This document shows, one piece after another, positions 1 through 8,449 of a stretch of 64,000 nt of DNA. The stretch's first letter is position 1, and each line of letters begins with the position of its first letter. The notes below the pieces were generated by a model. That model did not search any database, was not told where the DNA came from, and saw only the letters and a list, made by a program, of their open reading frames with translations. The DNA is from Pseudomonas viridiflava (GTDB lineage: Bacteria; Pseudomonadota; Gammaproteobacteria; Pseudomonadales; Pseudomonadaceae): positions 186,001 through 250,000 of the forward strand of contig NZ_UTKY01000016.1 in assembly GCF_900583165.1 (NCBI RefSeq), written 5' to 3'. Position numbers and translations under genes: made by a program.

Positions 1-1
1 T

Positions 2-1036
2 GCCGTCGGTACGTTGATCTCGACCTTCTGGATTCTGGCGTCCAACAGTTGGATGCAGACGCCCCAGGGCTTTGAAATCATCGATGGCCGCGTGATTCCT
101 ACCGATTGGCTGGCAGTGATCTTCAACCCGTCGTTCCCTTACCGCCTGGCGCACATGGCCACGGCTGCGTTTGTAGCCACCGCGTTCTTCGTTGGCTCTT
201 CGGCGGCCTGGCATTTGTTGCGTGGCAAGGACAACCCGGCAATCCGCAAAATGCTCTCGATGGCCATGTGGATGGCGCTGATCGTCGCGCCGATCCAGGC
301 GGTGATCGGTGACTTCCATGGCCTCAATACTTTGAAGCATCAGCCGGCGAAAATCGCTGCGATTGAAGGTCACTGGGAAAACATCGGCAATGAGCCGACC
401 CCGTTGATCCTGTTTGGCTGGCCCGATATGAAGGCCGAAAAAACCAAGTACGCGGTCGAAATCCCGTACCTGGGCAGCCTGATCCTCACCCACTCCCTGG
501 ATAAACAGGTGCCGGCCCTCAAGGAGTTCCCGCCTGAAGATCGCCCTAACTCGACCATCGTGTTCTGGTCGTTCCGGGTCATGGTTGGCCTGGGCTTCCT
601 GATGATCTTCACCGGTCTGTTCAGCCTGTGGCTGCGCCGTGGCGACAAGCTGTACACGTCCAAGCCGTTCCTGTACCTGGCGCTGTGGATGGGCCCGTCG
701 GGGCTGATCGCGATTCTCGCCGGCTGGTTCACCACCGAGATCGGCCGACAGCCGTGGGTGGTCTACGGCTTGATGCGCACGGCGGATGCGTCGTCGGGGC
801 ATAGCCTGGCGCAGATGACCATTACCCTCGTGCTGTTCGTGGTGGTGTACTTCGCGCTGTTCGGCGCGGGTTTGGGCTACATGATGCGCCTGGTTCGCAA
901 AGGCCCTGTGGCCCATGACGTGACCGAGCCAACCCACGGTGGCCCTGGCCAGAAACGCACCCCAGCGCGTCCGCTGTCCGCTGCCGATGACGGCACCGAC
1001 AACGATCACGACGACATCCAGCACAAGGGGAATTGA
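2..1036 (+). CDS. cioA: Cyanide-insensitive ubiquinol oxidase subunit I, 3' part
   Basis: C-terminal ~345 residues of a cytochrome bd-type oxidase subunit I; the reading frame is open from base 2, so the true start lies before the window. The subunit oxidises quinol and carries the haems in the inner membrane. The segment FWILASNSWMQTP and, near the end, TEIGRQPW are characteristic subunit I motifs, with several hydrophobic membrane spans between. It lies one base upstream of cioB, as in cio/cyd operons. Assignment to the cyanide-insensitive (CIO) branch rather than classical bd rests on the Pseudomonas context and the associated DUF2474-like small protein, so that part is inferred. Confidence 0.93.
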   Translation, partial: AVGTLISTFWILASNSWMQTPQGFEIIDGRVIPTDWLAVIFNPSFPYRLAHMATAAFVATAFFVGSSAAWHLLRGKDNPAIRKMLSMAMWMALIVAPIQAVIGDFHGLNTLKHQPAKIAAIEGHWENIGNEPTPLILFGWPDMKAEKTKYAVEIPYLGSLILTHSLDKQVPALKEFPPEDRPNSTIVFWSFRVMVGLGFLMIFTGLFSLWLRRGDKLYTSKPFLYLALWMGPSGLIAILAGWFTTEIGRQPWVVYGLMRTADASSGHSLAQMTITLVLFVVVYFALFGAGLGYMMRLVRKGPVAHDVTEPTHGGPGQKRTPARPLSAADDGTDNDHDDIQHKGN

Positions 1037-1037
1037 G

Positions 1038-2045
1038 ATGGGTATTGATCTTCCGCTGATCTGGGCCGTGATCATCATCTTCGGCATCATGATGTACGTG
1101 GTGATGGACGGCTTCGACCTGGGCATCGGCATTCTCTTTCCGTTTATCCCCGGCAAAGTCGACCGTGATGTGATGATGAACACCGTCGCCCCGGTGTGGG
1201 ACGGCAACGAAACCTGGCTGGTCCTGGGCGGTGCGGCGTTGTTTGGCGCCTTCCCGCTGGCCTATTCGGTGGTGTTGTCGGCGTTGTACCTGCCGCTGAT
1301 TCTGATGCTGATCGGCCTGATCTTCCGGGGCGTGGCGTTTGAGTTTCGCTTCAAGGCCAAGGACCACAAGCGGCACCTGTGGGACAAGGCGTTTATCGGC
1401 GGCTCACTGGCGGCGACCTTCTTCCAGGGCGTGGCGCTGGGGGCGTTTATCGATGGCATCCCGGTGGTCGACCGCCAGTTCGCCGGCGGCTCGCTGGACT
1501 GGCTCACGCCGTTTACGATGTTTTGCGGCGTGGCGCTGATCGTGGCGTATGCCTTGCTCGGTTGCACCTGGCTGATCATGAAGACCGAAGGCCCGTTACA
1601 GGAAAAGATGCACAACCTGGCGCGCCCATTGGCCTTCGTGGTGCTGGCAGTCATTGGCATCGTGAGCATCTGGACCCCACTGACCCACCCGGAAATCGCT
1701 TCACGCTGGTTTACCTTGCCGAACCTGTTCTGGTTCCTGCCGGTGCCTGTGTTAGTGCTGGTGACCATGTACGGCTTGATACGGGCCGTGGCGCGTAATG
1801 CGCACTACACGCCGTTCCTACTGACGCTGGTGCTGATCTTCCTAGGCTACAGCGGTTTGGGGATCAGCCTATGGCCGAACATCATCCCGCCGTCAGTCTC
1901 GATCTGGGATGCCGCCGCGCCGCCGCAAAGCCAGGGCTTCATGCTGGTGGGCACGTTATTCATCATCCCGTTTATCCTGGGCTACACCTTCTGGAGCTAC
2001 TACGTGTTCCGCGGCAAGGTCACCCATGAAGACGGCTACCACTAG
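1038..2045 (+). CDS. cioB: Cyanide-insensitive ubiquinol oxidase subunit II
   Basis: 335-residue integral membrane protein of the CydB family, the partner subunit of the terminal oxidase. The start at 1038 (MGIDLPLIW) is chosen because it follows the cioA stop by one base and gives the usual N-terminus. An in-frame start at 939 would overlap cioA by about 100 bp without need. The early MDGFDLGIGILFPF segment and the WDGNETWLVLGG segment are typical of CydB proteins, followed by multiple hydrophobic helices. It is co-transcribed with cioA and the small downstream gene. Confidence 0.95.
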   Translation: MGIDLPLIWAVIIIFGIMMYVVMDGFDLGIGILFPFIPGKVDRDVMMNTVAPVWDGNETWLVLGGAALFGAFPLAYSVVLSALYLPLILMLIGLIFRGVAFEFRFKAKDHKRHLWDKAFIGGSLAATFFQGVALGAFIDGIPVVDRQFAGGSLDWLTPFTMFCGVALIVAYALLGCTWLIMKTEGPLQEKMHNLARPLAFVVLAVIGIVSIWTPLTHPEIASRWFTLPNLFWFLPVPVLVLVTMYGLIRAVARNAHYTPFLLTLVLIFLGYSGLGISLWPNIIPPSVSIWDAAAPPQSQGFMLVGTLFIIPFILGYTFWSYYVFRGKVTHEDGYH

Positions 2046-2057
2046 GAGGGGCGTTGC

Positions 2058-2225
2058 ATGGCCGGTAAACCTACGTTGCACGAGATCGAACAGGCCGAGA
2101 AACAGCCGTTGTGGCGGCGCCTGGGGTGGCTGGCGATGATCTGGACTGGCAGCGTGCTGGCCCTGTTTGTCGTGGCCAGCCTGATGCGCATGTTTATGAA
2201 TGCGGCCGGCCTGACCACCCACTGA
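2058..2225 (+). CDS. Small membrane subunit-like protein of the CIO oxidase (DUF2474/CydX-like)
   Basis: 55-residue protein below the usual ORF size cut-off. It begins MAGKPTLHEIEQ, has a basic stretch (WRRLGW) and a single hydrophobic helix of about 22 residues, and ends AGLTTH. A strong AGGAGG Shine-Dalgarno at 2044-2049 overlaps the region just after the cioB stop and supports the start at 2058. Single-helix proteins of this size are the third subunit of many bd-type oxidases (CydX, CydS, DUF2474). Position at the end of cioAB, right before a terminator, supports the same role here; function is by context. Confidence 0.85.
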   Translation: MAGKPTLHEIEQAEKQPLWRRLGWLAMIWTGSVLALFVVASLMRMFMNAAGLTTH

Positions 2226-2259
2226 CATCCCATCCGGGCTTTGCGGCCCGGTTTTCCAA

Positions 2260-2292
2260 CCCTGCCCCTTGCGAGAGCGGCAGGGTTTTTTT
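2260..2292 (+). terminator. Rho-independent terminator of the cio operon
   Basis: CCCTGCC (2260-2266) pairs with GGCAGGG (2279-2285) and is followed by seven T residues. It reaches into the stop codon of the convergent rlmG gene. A second GC-rich hairpin (CCGGGC/GCCCGG) lies just before it at 2234-2250. Confidence 0.85.
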
Positions 2293-3415
2293 ATTTACGC
2301 GCTTTGAGGATGACGAATTTTGGCGTAGTTGCCACCTGCTCGACGCCACGGAACAAGCGCGCCAGCTTGGTGTGATAACCCAAGTGACGGTTGCCGACTA
2401 TATAGAGGGCGCCGCCCACTACCAGGGCTTCCCGAGCCTGCTGGAACATGCGCCAGGCGAGGAAGTCGCCCACCACCTGTTGCTGGTGGAAGGGCGGGTT
2501 GCACAGCACCACGTCCAGCGAGTCGGCCTCTTGCCCGGCCAGGCCATCGGCGGCGCGCACGGTGACGTCGCGCTCACCCAGGGCCGCCCGCCAATTCTCG
2601 GTTGCCGACTGCACGGCCATATAGGACTCGTCCAGCAGGGTGTACTGCGCGTCGGGGTTTTGCAGCGCGCTGGCAATCGCCAGGATGCCATTGCCGCAAC
2701 CCAGGTCGGCCACACGGGCGCTGCCTAGATTTTTAGGCAGGTGTGGCAGGAACGCGCGGGTGCCGATGTCCAGGCTTTCGCGGCAGAACACGTTGGCGTG
2801 GTTAAGCAGCTCGATGGCCGGCGTGTCCAGCGTGTAGCGGGTCGGGTAGGGCGAAATGGCCACGGGGCGTTCGGCAGCGGTGGCAATCAACAGGCGCGCT
2901 TTCTTGACGGCCAATGAAGCGTGCATAGGCCCAATGTAGCGTTCCAGCAATTCACCGGCCGCGCGGGGTAGGTGCTTGACCATCGCCCCGGCGATGACTT
3001 CGGCGCCTGGCGCCAGTTGGCCTTGCAGGCGAATCAGTTGTTCTTCCAACAGTGCCAGGGTCTTAGGCACGCGGATCAATACCCGGTCGAACGGCCCGCT
3101 TGGCACTTGGCTGGCAGGTATGAACCGCACGGCATCGAAGGCCTTGCCGTTACGCACCAGGTTTTTTTCCAAGCCTTGGGCTGCGAGGAACGAGTCACCG
3201 CTGGAGGTGACTTGCACCTGGCCTACAAGGCTGGCCGCCAACGCGCCAAAGCTGTCATTGAGCACCAACACGCGGGTGGCTGTCGCTGGCTGCTGATCGG
3301 CCAAATAACTGAGCAGGTACTCGTCGGCGGCATCAAAGGCTTGCAGCGGATCGTTATGTTGCTCTGGCTGGCGAATCAGATCGAGCTGGGCGAAAGGGCT
3401 TTCGAGCAGGGGCAT
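2291..3415 (-). CDS. rlmG: 23S rRNA (guanine-1835-N2)-methyltransferase
   Basis: 374 residues, about the same length as E. coli RlmG. It is a duplicated methyltransferase: an N-terminal non-catalytic half and a C-terminal SAM-binding half with motif I DLGCGNGILAI and the catalytic motif CNPPFHQQ that identifies N2-guanine rRNA methylases. The enzyme modifies G1835 in 23S rRNA using S-adenosylmethionine in the cytoplasm. It is convergent with the cio operon and stands alone. The stop codon lies in the T-run of the cio terminator. Confidence 0.93.
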   Translation of the reverse strand: MPLLESPFAQLDLIRQPEQHNDPLQAFDAADEYLLSYLADQQPATATRVLVLNDSFGALAASLVGQVQVTSSGDSFLAAQGLEKNLVRNGKAFDAVRFIPASQVPSGPFDRVLIRVPKTLALLEEQLIRLQGQLAPGAEVIAGAMVKHLPRAAGELLERYIGPMHASLAVKKARLLIATAAERPVAISPYPTRYTLDTPAIELLNHANVFCRESLDIGTRAFLPHLPKNLGSARVADLGCGNGILAIASALQNPDAQYTLLDESYMAVQSATENWRAALGERDVTVRAADGLAGQEADSLDVVLCNPPFHQQQVVGDFLAWRMFQQAREALVVGGALYIVGNRHLGYHTKLARLFRGVEQVATTPKFVILKARK

Positions 3416-3578
3416 GGCGGGGGAGGCTCTGGGTCATCGATGGGTGTTCGCCGAAGTCTGCGGCCGAACCGTCTGAGTGAACTGCGATGCGGCGCCCGTA
3501 GGGCTGCGTCAACACTCAGAATTGGCCGTAAATGTTACGTTTTTTTCGTGGGGATTACATGTGCTGTTTCACTACGCC

Positions 3579-4292
3579 CTAATCCAGGCATCCCATCTTC
3601 GAGGCAGCGAGCACTGCGCCGATCTTGTTATTAACCCCTAATTTCTTGAAACAACTGCTGATATGAAAGCCTATGGTTCGTTCCGAAATGTTAAGAATGA
3701 TAGCGATGTCTGAGGCTGTCTTACCCATCGCTGACCATTTGAGAATTTCCGTCTCTCGCGGCGTCAACCTGCTGGGCGGTTTGATACTGGGCCGATTGGC
3801 GTATTCGAACATAACCGCGGCGTGTAGCGCATGGCATAGCCACAATACTTGGCCCGCACTTTCATAAAGCTCTTGGGGAGTGACCTCGCCTTCGCCCCGT
3901 CCCAGGGTCAGCGTACTGTAGACGCCTTGAAAATCATGCACGGCCTGCGACCACCCATTGTGCACACCATAGGATTGGGCAAGCTCCCACAAACTCGGCG
4001 CGGCGCCAAATACTTGTTTCTCCCAGACAATCGGCAAGACGCTGCGCTTGCAGTGTTCAACGATGGGGTCGACATCAACGAAGTGGCCTTGTTGATACAG
4101 TTTGTTCCATTCATTTGGGTAGTTGTTGATTCGAAATGCTTTCGTCTGATCGTTGGTTAGTTGTGAGCTCAAGGTAAAGGAACAATATTGAAAGCCGAGC
4201 TCATAGGTCCAGTTTTGAGCCATTTCAAAGAGGCTGTTGACCTTACTCTCGTCCTCCAGCTTGGGGAGTCGTGTATTGCGCCAGTTAATCAT
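3579..4292 (-). CDS. LuxR-type quorum-sensing regulator, orphan (solo)
   Basis: 237 residues with an N-terminal autoinducer-binding domain (about 20-160) and a C-terminal LuxR helix-turn-helix (about 172-232; LTPRETEILKWSAMGKTASDIA). Residues matching the conserved AHL-pocket positions of TraR/LasR are present: W62, Y66, D75, P76 and W90. Many plant-signal-responsive solos have changes at the first two, so an acyl-homoserine lactone ligand is more likely here. No luxI-type synthase lies in the window, so it may respond to signals made elsewhere or by neighbours. Divergent from fpr across a 371-bp AT-rich spacer. The target genes are unknown. Confidence 0.88.
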   Translation of the reverse strand: MINWRNTRLPKLEDESKVNSLFEMAQNWTYELGFQYCSFTLSSQLTNDQTKAFRINNYPNEWNKLYQQGHFVDVDPIVEHCKRSVLPIVWEKQVFGAAPSLWELAQSYGVHNGWSQAVHDFQGVYSTLTLGRGEGEVTPQELYESAGQVLWLCHALHAAVMFEYANRPSIKPPSRLTPRETEILKWSAMGKTASDIAIILNISERTIGFHISSCFKKLGVNNKIGAVLAASKMGCLD

Positions 4293-4663
4293 TGGTTACG
4301 CTCCATGGATATTCAGGCCTTCCTGGGGTACGTCCTCACCCCCAAAGCGGCACGAAATTGAGTGTAGGACACAGCCTACATTGCGAGAGGAAATTTTCGT
4401 TCTTGCATGGCAGGGTTTAAGAATTTTTCTAAAGCAACGTGTTTTAATGAAATCATTGTCCTGGCGTACTTATCCCGGTTTATTAGTGCTTTGTAGCGGC
4501 TGTAAACTTTATCTAACACTCTGTAAATAACACGGAGCCCCTCGCTAATAGCAAAATGATTAGGGGTGATCTCAAAGTGCTATTTTGTATGCCACTACAC
4601 ACCGCAGGTGTTTACCTGCATCGCTTTGAGGGACACTAGGGCACCTGTAGAACGGAGCCCCCC
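4293..4663. promoter_or_regulatory. Intergenic control region between the luxR solo and fpr, with inverted repeat
   Basis: 371 bp without a convincing gene, clearly more AT-rich than its flanks. It holds an inverted repeat GCAGGT-N4-ACCTGC at 4604-4619, 45 bp before the fpr start. The half-site ACCTGC resembles lux-box halves of Pseudomonas, but the spacing is shorter than the usual 20-bp element. It could be the operator of the divergent LuxR protein or of an fpr regulator. The sequence shows only the repeat; the binder is not known. Confidence 0.45.
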
Positions 4664-5440
4664 ATGACGGCCAGTGCTGAGAAATTTACCCGCCAAACCT
4701 TGCTCGATGTGCAATCGCTGACCCCCAGCCTGTTTACCTTGCGCACCACCCGTGACCCGGGCTTTCGTTTTACCGCAGGTCAGTTCGTGCGCCTGGGCGT
4801 CGTCAAGGCCGATGGCAGCACGGTGTGGCGTGCCTACTCCGTCGTGTCGTCGCCGTTTGACGAGCACCTGGATTTTTTCTCGATTGTCGTGCCGGGCGGG
4901 GAGTTCACCAGCGAGCTGAGCCGCCTGCGGGTTGGCGATACCTTGATGGTGGAGCGCCAGGCCACGGGGTTCCTGACCTTGAACCGGTTTGTTGACGGGC
5001 GTGATTTGTGGATGCTGGGCACCGGCACCGGGGTGGCGCCGTTCCTGTCGATCTTGCAGGACTTCGAAGTATGGGAAAAATTCGAGCGTATCGTGCTGGT
5101 GTACAGCGCTCGTGAAGCCAAGGAGCTCGCGTACCAATCGTTGATCCAACAACTCGGTGAGCGTGAGTACCTGGCCGAATATGCCCACAAGTTCACTTAC
5201 CTGCCTACCGTCACCCGCGAACAACACCCCGGCGCGCTGAACGGGCGCATTACCACGCTGATCGAAAACGGCGAGTTGGAACGTGCCGCCGGCGTTGAAT
5301 TGACCCCGGAACATTCTCGCGTGTTGATCTGCGGGAACCCGCAAATGGTCGATGACACCCGCCAGTTGCTCAAGCAGCGAGACATGCAACTGAGCCTGAG
5401 CCGACGACCTGGCCAGGTGGCGGTGGAAAACTACTGGTAA
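4664..5440 (+). CDS. fpr: Ferredoxin/flavodoxin-NADP+ reductase
   Basis: 258-residue FAD enzyme of the bacterial Fpr family. It moves electrons between NADPH and ferredoxin or flavodoxin, and so feeds Fe-S repair and oxidative-stress defence in the cytosol. The FAD-binding motif RAYSVVSSP is at about 64-72, the NADP-binding GTGTGVAPFLS at about 123-133, and the C-terminus ends in an aromatic residue (ENYW), where the family stacks on the flavin. The start has AACGGAGC upstream. Pseudomonas carry two fpr paralogues; the neighbourhood with mscL and rlmG and the sequence suggest the FprB-like one, but this is not proven. Confidence 0.9.
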   Translation: MTASAEKFTRQTLLDVQSLTPSLFTLRTTRDPGFRFTAGQFVRLGVVKADGSTVWRAYSVVSSPFDEHLDFFSIVVPGGEFTSELSRLRVGDTLMVERQATGFLTLNRFVDGRDLWMLGTGTGVAPFLSILQDFEVWEKFERIVLVYSAREAKELAYQSLIQQLGEREYLAEYAHKFTYLPTVTREQHPGALNGRITTLIENGELERAAGVELTPEHSRVLICGNPQMVDDTRQLLKQRDMQLSLSRRPGQVAVENYW

Positions 5441-5441
5441 T

Positions 5442-5472
5442 AAAAAAGGCGCCTTATGCAGGCGCCTTTTTC
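5442..5472. terminator. Bidirectional terminator between fpr and mscL
   Basis: AAAAGGCGCC and GGCGCCTTTT arms around the loop TTATGCA, with A and T tracts on the outer sides, so it can act for both convergent genes. Confidence 0.88.
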
Positions 5473-5484
5473 AAACCGGCTTTA

Positions 5485-5901
5485 TTAGAGCGACTTGTCG
5501 TTCTGTGCCTTGAGCAGATCACGGATCTCACCCAGCAACACTTCTTCTTTGGTCGGCACCGGCGGCAGCTTCGGCGCAACGGCCTCTTCGCGCTTGAGAC
5601 GGTTGATGACTTTCACACCCATGAAAATCGCAAACGCGACGATCAGGAAGTCCACCACGCTCTGAATGAATTTGCCGTAAGCCAGCACCACCGCAGGGAT
5701 ATCCCCTTGGGCCGCCTTGAGCGTCACCGCCAAGTCGCCGAAATCCACGCCACCGATCAACAGGCCTAGTGGCGGCATCACCACATCGCCCACAAACGAG
5801 GAAACAATTTTGCCGAAGGCGGCGCCGATGATGATACCGACGGCCATGTCGACCACATTGCCTTTGACCGCGAAGGCCTTGAACTCACTGATCACGCCCA
5901 T
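5485..5901 (-). CDS. mscL: Large-conductance mechanosensitive channel
   Basis: 138 residues, standard for MscL. The N-terminus [22 protein letters not shown] and the pore helix [18 protein letters not shown] are hallmark, followed by a periplasmic loop, a second transmembrane helix ([18 protein letters not shown]) and a charged cytoplasmic C-terminal helix. The homopentamer opens under membrane tension and releases solutes during osmotic downshock. Single gene sharing the terminator with fpr. Confidence 0.96.
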   Translation of the reverse strand: MGVISEFKAFAVKGNVVDMAVGIIIGAAFGKIVSSFVGDVVMPPLGLLIGGVDFGDLAVTLKAAQGDIPAVVLAYGKFIQSVVDFLIVAFAIFMGVKVINRLKREEAVAPKLPPVPTKEEVLLGEIRDLLKAQNDKSL

Positions 5902-6188
5902 AGGTTATTCCTTGTTACAGATTAGAAGGGTGGAACCCAGTGTAAGTCAGTCGTAGAGGGCTTGCCTGATACAACTGTTAACACTGTTAGTTTTTATCGA
6001 CACATTAAATCGTAAATAGTTTGCAAAGTGCCATTAATCGCGCGCGAATTAGCCGTAAATTCAGTGGCTTACCAGACTAATTTATTAATCGGGTTGGTAT
6101 GGTTTTTCTATTTATCTTCTGCGTCTTGGGTCACTAGCCTCTGGGGAGCACAACTGAATGTGCACTAAAAAAACCAGAGGACACCTCG

Positions 6189-7730
6189 ATGAACACTCCA
6201 ATGAGCCGCAGGCCTGTACCCGCGCGAAACGCGTTGGTACTGGTGACTGCCAGCCTGCTTTCCCTGTCTGTACACGCCGCCAACCTGACCCGCGACAACG
6301 GCGCTGCCGTGGGCGATAACCAAAATTCGCAAACCGCCGGCGCCAACGGCCCGGTGCTGCTGCAAGACGTGCAGCTTATCCAGAAACTGCAACGCTTTGA
6401 CCGTGAACGCATCCCCGAGCGCGTCGTGCACGCCCGTGGCACCGGCGCCCACGGTACGTTCACCGTCACTGACAACCTCAGCGACTTGACCAAGGCCAAG
6501 GTGTTCGCAGCGGGCGAGGCCACGCCGGTGTTCGTGCGCTTCTCAGCCGTGGTCCACGGCAACCATTCCCCGGAGACCCTACGCGACCCACGCGGTTTCG
6601 CCACCAAGTTCTACACCGCTGACGGCAACTGGGACCTGGTGGGCAACAACTTCCCAACGTTTTTTATCCGCGATGCCATCAAGTTCCCTGACATGGTCCA
6701 CGCCTTCAAGCCAGACCCGCGCACCAACCTGGATGACGACTCCCGTCGCTTCGACTTCTTCTCCCACGTGCCCGAAGCCACCCGCACGTTGACTGAGCTG
6801 TACTCCGACTCCGGCACCCCGGCCAGCTACCGGGAAATGGACGGCAATGGCGTGCACGCCTACAAGCTGATCAATGCCAAGGGCGAGGTGCACTACGTCA
6901 AGTTCCACTGGAAGAGCCTGCAAGGCATCAAGAATCTCGACCCCAAGCAAGTCACCGAGGTGCAAGGTCGCGACTACAGCCATATGACCAACGACCTGGT
7001 CACCCACATCAACAAGGGCGACTTCCCTAAGTGGGATCTGTACGTGCAAGTGCTCAAGCCTGATGACCTGGCCAAGTTCGACTTCGACCCGTTGGACGCC
7101 ACCAAAATCTGGCCGAACGTGCCCGAGCGCAAAGTCGGCCAGATGGTGTTGAACCGCAACCCGGCCAACGTCTTCCAAGAGACCGAGCAAGTGGCCATGG
7201 CCCCGGCCAACCTGGTGCCGGGCATCGAGCCGTCGGAAGACCGCCTGTTGCAAGGCCGGGTGTTTTCCTACGCCGATACCCAGATGTATCGCCTGGGCGC
7301 CAATGCCCTGCAACTGCCGATCAACGCGCCACGGGTGAGCGTCAATAACGGCAATCAGGACGGTGCAATGAACCTGGGCAAGACCAGCAGCGGCGTGAAT
7401 TATCAGCCAAGCCGTCTTGAACCACGGGAAGAGCTGCAGGCTGCGCGCTACAGCCAGTCGGCACTGGCCGGCAGCACCCAGCAGGCGAAGATCCAGCGTG
7501 AGCAGAACTTCAAGCAGGCGGGTGATTTGTACCGCTCCTACAGCAAGAAAGAGCGTCAGGACTTGATCGAAAACTTCGGCGGCTCCCTGGCCACTACCGA
7601 TGACGAGAGCAAGCACATCATTCTGTCGTTCCTCTACAAGGCCGACCCGGAGTACGGCACCGGCGTGGCCAAGGTGGCCAAGGGTGACCTGGCGCGAGTG
7701 AAGGCGCTGGCGGAAAAACTCACCGACTAA
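6189..7730 (+). CDS. katB: Periplasmic monofunctional catalase KatB
   Basis: 513 residues. An N-terminal signal peptide (about 1-31, ending VHA-AN) predicts export, as for P. aeruginosa KatB. Catalytic features of the haem catalase family are visible: distal His81 (VVHARGTGAHG), distal Asn about 153 in DLVGNN, and the proximal-haem motif RVFSYADTQMYRLG with its tyrosine. The residue after GNN is Phe rather than the usual Thr. It removes hydrogen peroxide. The RBS AGAGGA precedes the start. The next gene is ankB, the known katB partner. Peroxide induction through OxyR is known for the family; I could not find a full OxyR site upstream. Confidence 0.95.
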   Translation: MNTPMSRRPVPARNALVLVTASLLSLSVHAANLTRDNGAAVGDNQNSQTAGANGPVLLQDVQLIQKLQRFDRERIPERVVHARGTGAHGTFTVTDNLSDLTKAKVFAAGEATPVFVRFSAVVHGNHSPETLRDPRGFATKFYTADGNWDLVGNNFPTFFIRDAIKFPDMVHAFKPDPRTNLDDDSRRFDFFSHVPEATRTLTELYSDSGTPASYREMDGNGVHAYKLINAKGEVHYVKFHWKSLQGIKNLDPKQVTEVQGRDYSHMTNDLVTHINKGDFPKWDLYVQVLKPDDLAKFDFDPLDATKIWPNVPERKVGQMVLNRNPANVFQETEQVAMAPANLVPGIEPSEDRLLQGRVFSYADTQMYRLGANALQLPINAPRVSVNNGNQDGAMNLGKTSSGVNYQPSRLEPREELQAARYSQSALAGSTQQAKIQREQNFKQAGDLYRSYSKKERQDLIENFGGSLATTDDESKHIILSFLYKADPEYGTGVAKVAKGDLARVKALAEKLTD

Positions 7731-7742
7731 CTGCGACCCCCC

Positions 7743-7841
7743 TTGTAGGAGCGAGCTCGTGAAAGGCGTCAACGATAACGCAGCGCTATCAGTCAGTCCG
7801 CGTCGCCAATGCGTTTTTCGCGAGCAAGCTCGCTCCTACAA
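7743..7841. repeat. REP-type inverted repeat between katB and ankB
   Basis: TTGTAGGAGCGAGCT at the left end and AGCTCGCTCCTACAA at the right end are perfect inverted copies separated by ~70 bp. This is a different family (TAGGAGCGAGC) from the GTGGGAGGGGGC elements elsewhere in the window. It lies inside the katB-ankB transcription unit and may give a hairpin in the mRNA. Confidence 0.85.
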
Positions 7842-7865
7842 AGGGTTATGGAGAGGATCTGGATT

Positions 7866-8414
7866 ATGCGAACATTTATTTGGTTGCTGTTGGCCTGCTG
7901 GTCGATCAATGCGCTGGCTGCACAGCCTCCTGCAACCGATCCTGCGGCTATCAAGACACAGTTGCAGGACTACTATTTCGACGCCGCCCGCCATGGCGAC
8001 CTCGATAGGCTCAACACCTTTATCGACGCCGGCTACAGCCTCAACACCCAGGATGACAAGGGTTACACCGCGCTGATATTGGCGGCCTACCATGGCCAAG
8101 GGCCGTTTGTGGCCCGTCTGCTTGATGCGGGAGCCGACGCCTGCGTGCAGGACAAACGCGGCAACACCGCGCTGATGGGCGCGATCTTCAAGGGCGAGCT
8201 GAACATCGCCCAGCGCCTGCTGGCCACCGACTGCAACCCCGACCAACGCAACGGCGCCGGGCAAACCGCCGCCATGTACGCCGGGCTGTTCAAGCGCGTT
8301 GAGTTGCTGGATGCATTAAAAGCCAAGGGCGCCGACCTCAACGCCGAAGACCCGATCGGCAACAGCGCTTCACGATTGGCCAGCGGTGAAATCCGGACCC
8401 CGGCGCCGCGCTGA
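7866..8414 (+). CDS. ankB: Ankyrin-repeat protein AnkB, catalase partner
   Basis: 182 residues from the ATG at 7866. This start is preferred over an upstream in-frame one because GAGAGGA lies just before it and the protein then begins with a signal peptide (MRTFIWLLLACWSINALAAQ). About four ankyrin repeats follow (for example DDKGYTALILAAYHGQ and RGNTALMGAIFKGELNIAQ). In P. aeruginosa AnkB follows katB, is located at the inner membrane or periplasm, and is needed for full KatB activity; the same order here supports that role. The gene is separated from katB by a REP element, so part of its transcription may be uncoupled. Confidence 0.88.
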   Translation: MRTFIWLLLACWSINALAAQPPATDPAAIKTQLQDYYFDAARHGDLDRLNTFIDAGYSLNTQDDKGYTALILAAYHGQGPFVARLLDAGADACVQDKRGNTALMGAIFKGELNIAQRLLATDCNPDQRNGAGQTAAMYAGLFKRVELLDALKAKGADLNAEDPIGNSASRLASGEIRTPAPR

Positions 8415-8449
8415 GCTATCATCGCGGTTTTTCGGTTGGAGGTTCTCAA

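Noticed and set aside
6085..6110. Possible OxyR site before katB (GTAT-N7-CTAT)
   Set aside because: Only one imperfect half pair is present; the second pair of the OxyR element is missing.
6579..7772. 397-codon open frame antisense to katB
   Set aside because: Shadow of a well-supported catalase gene.
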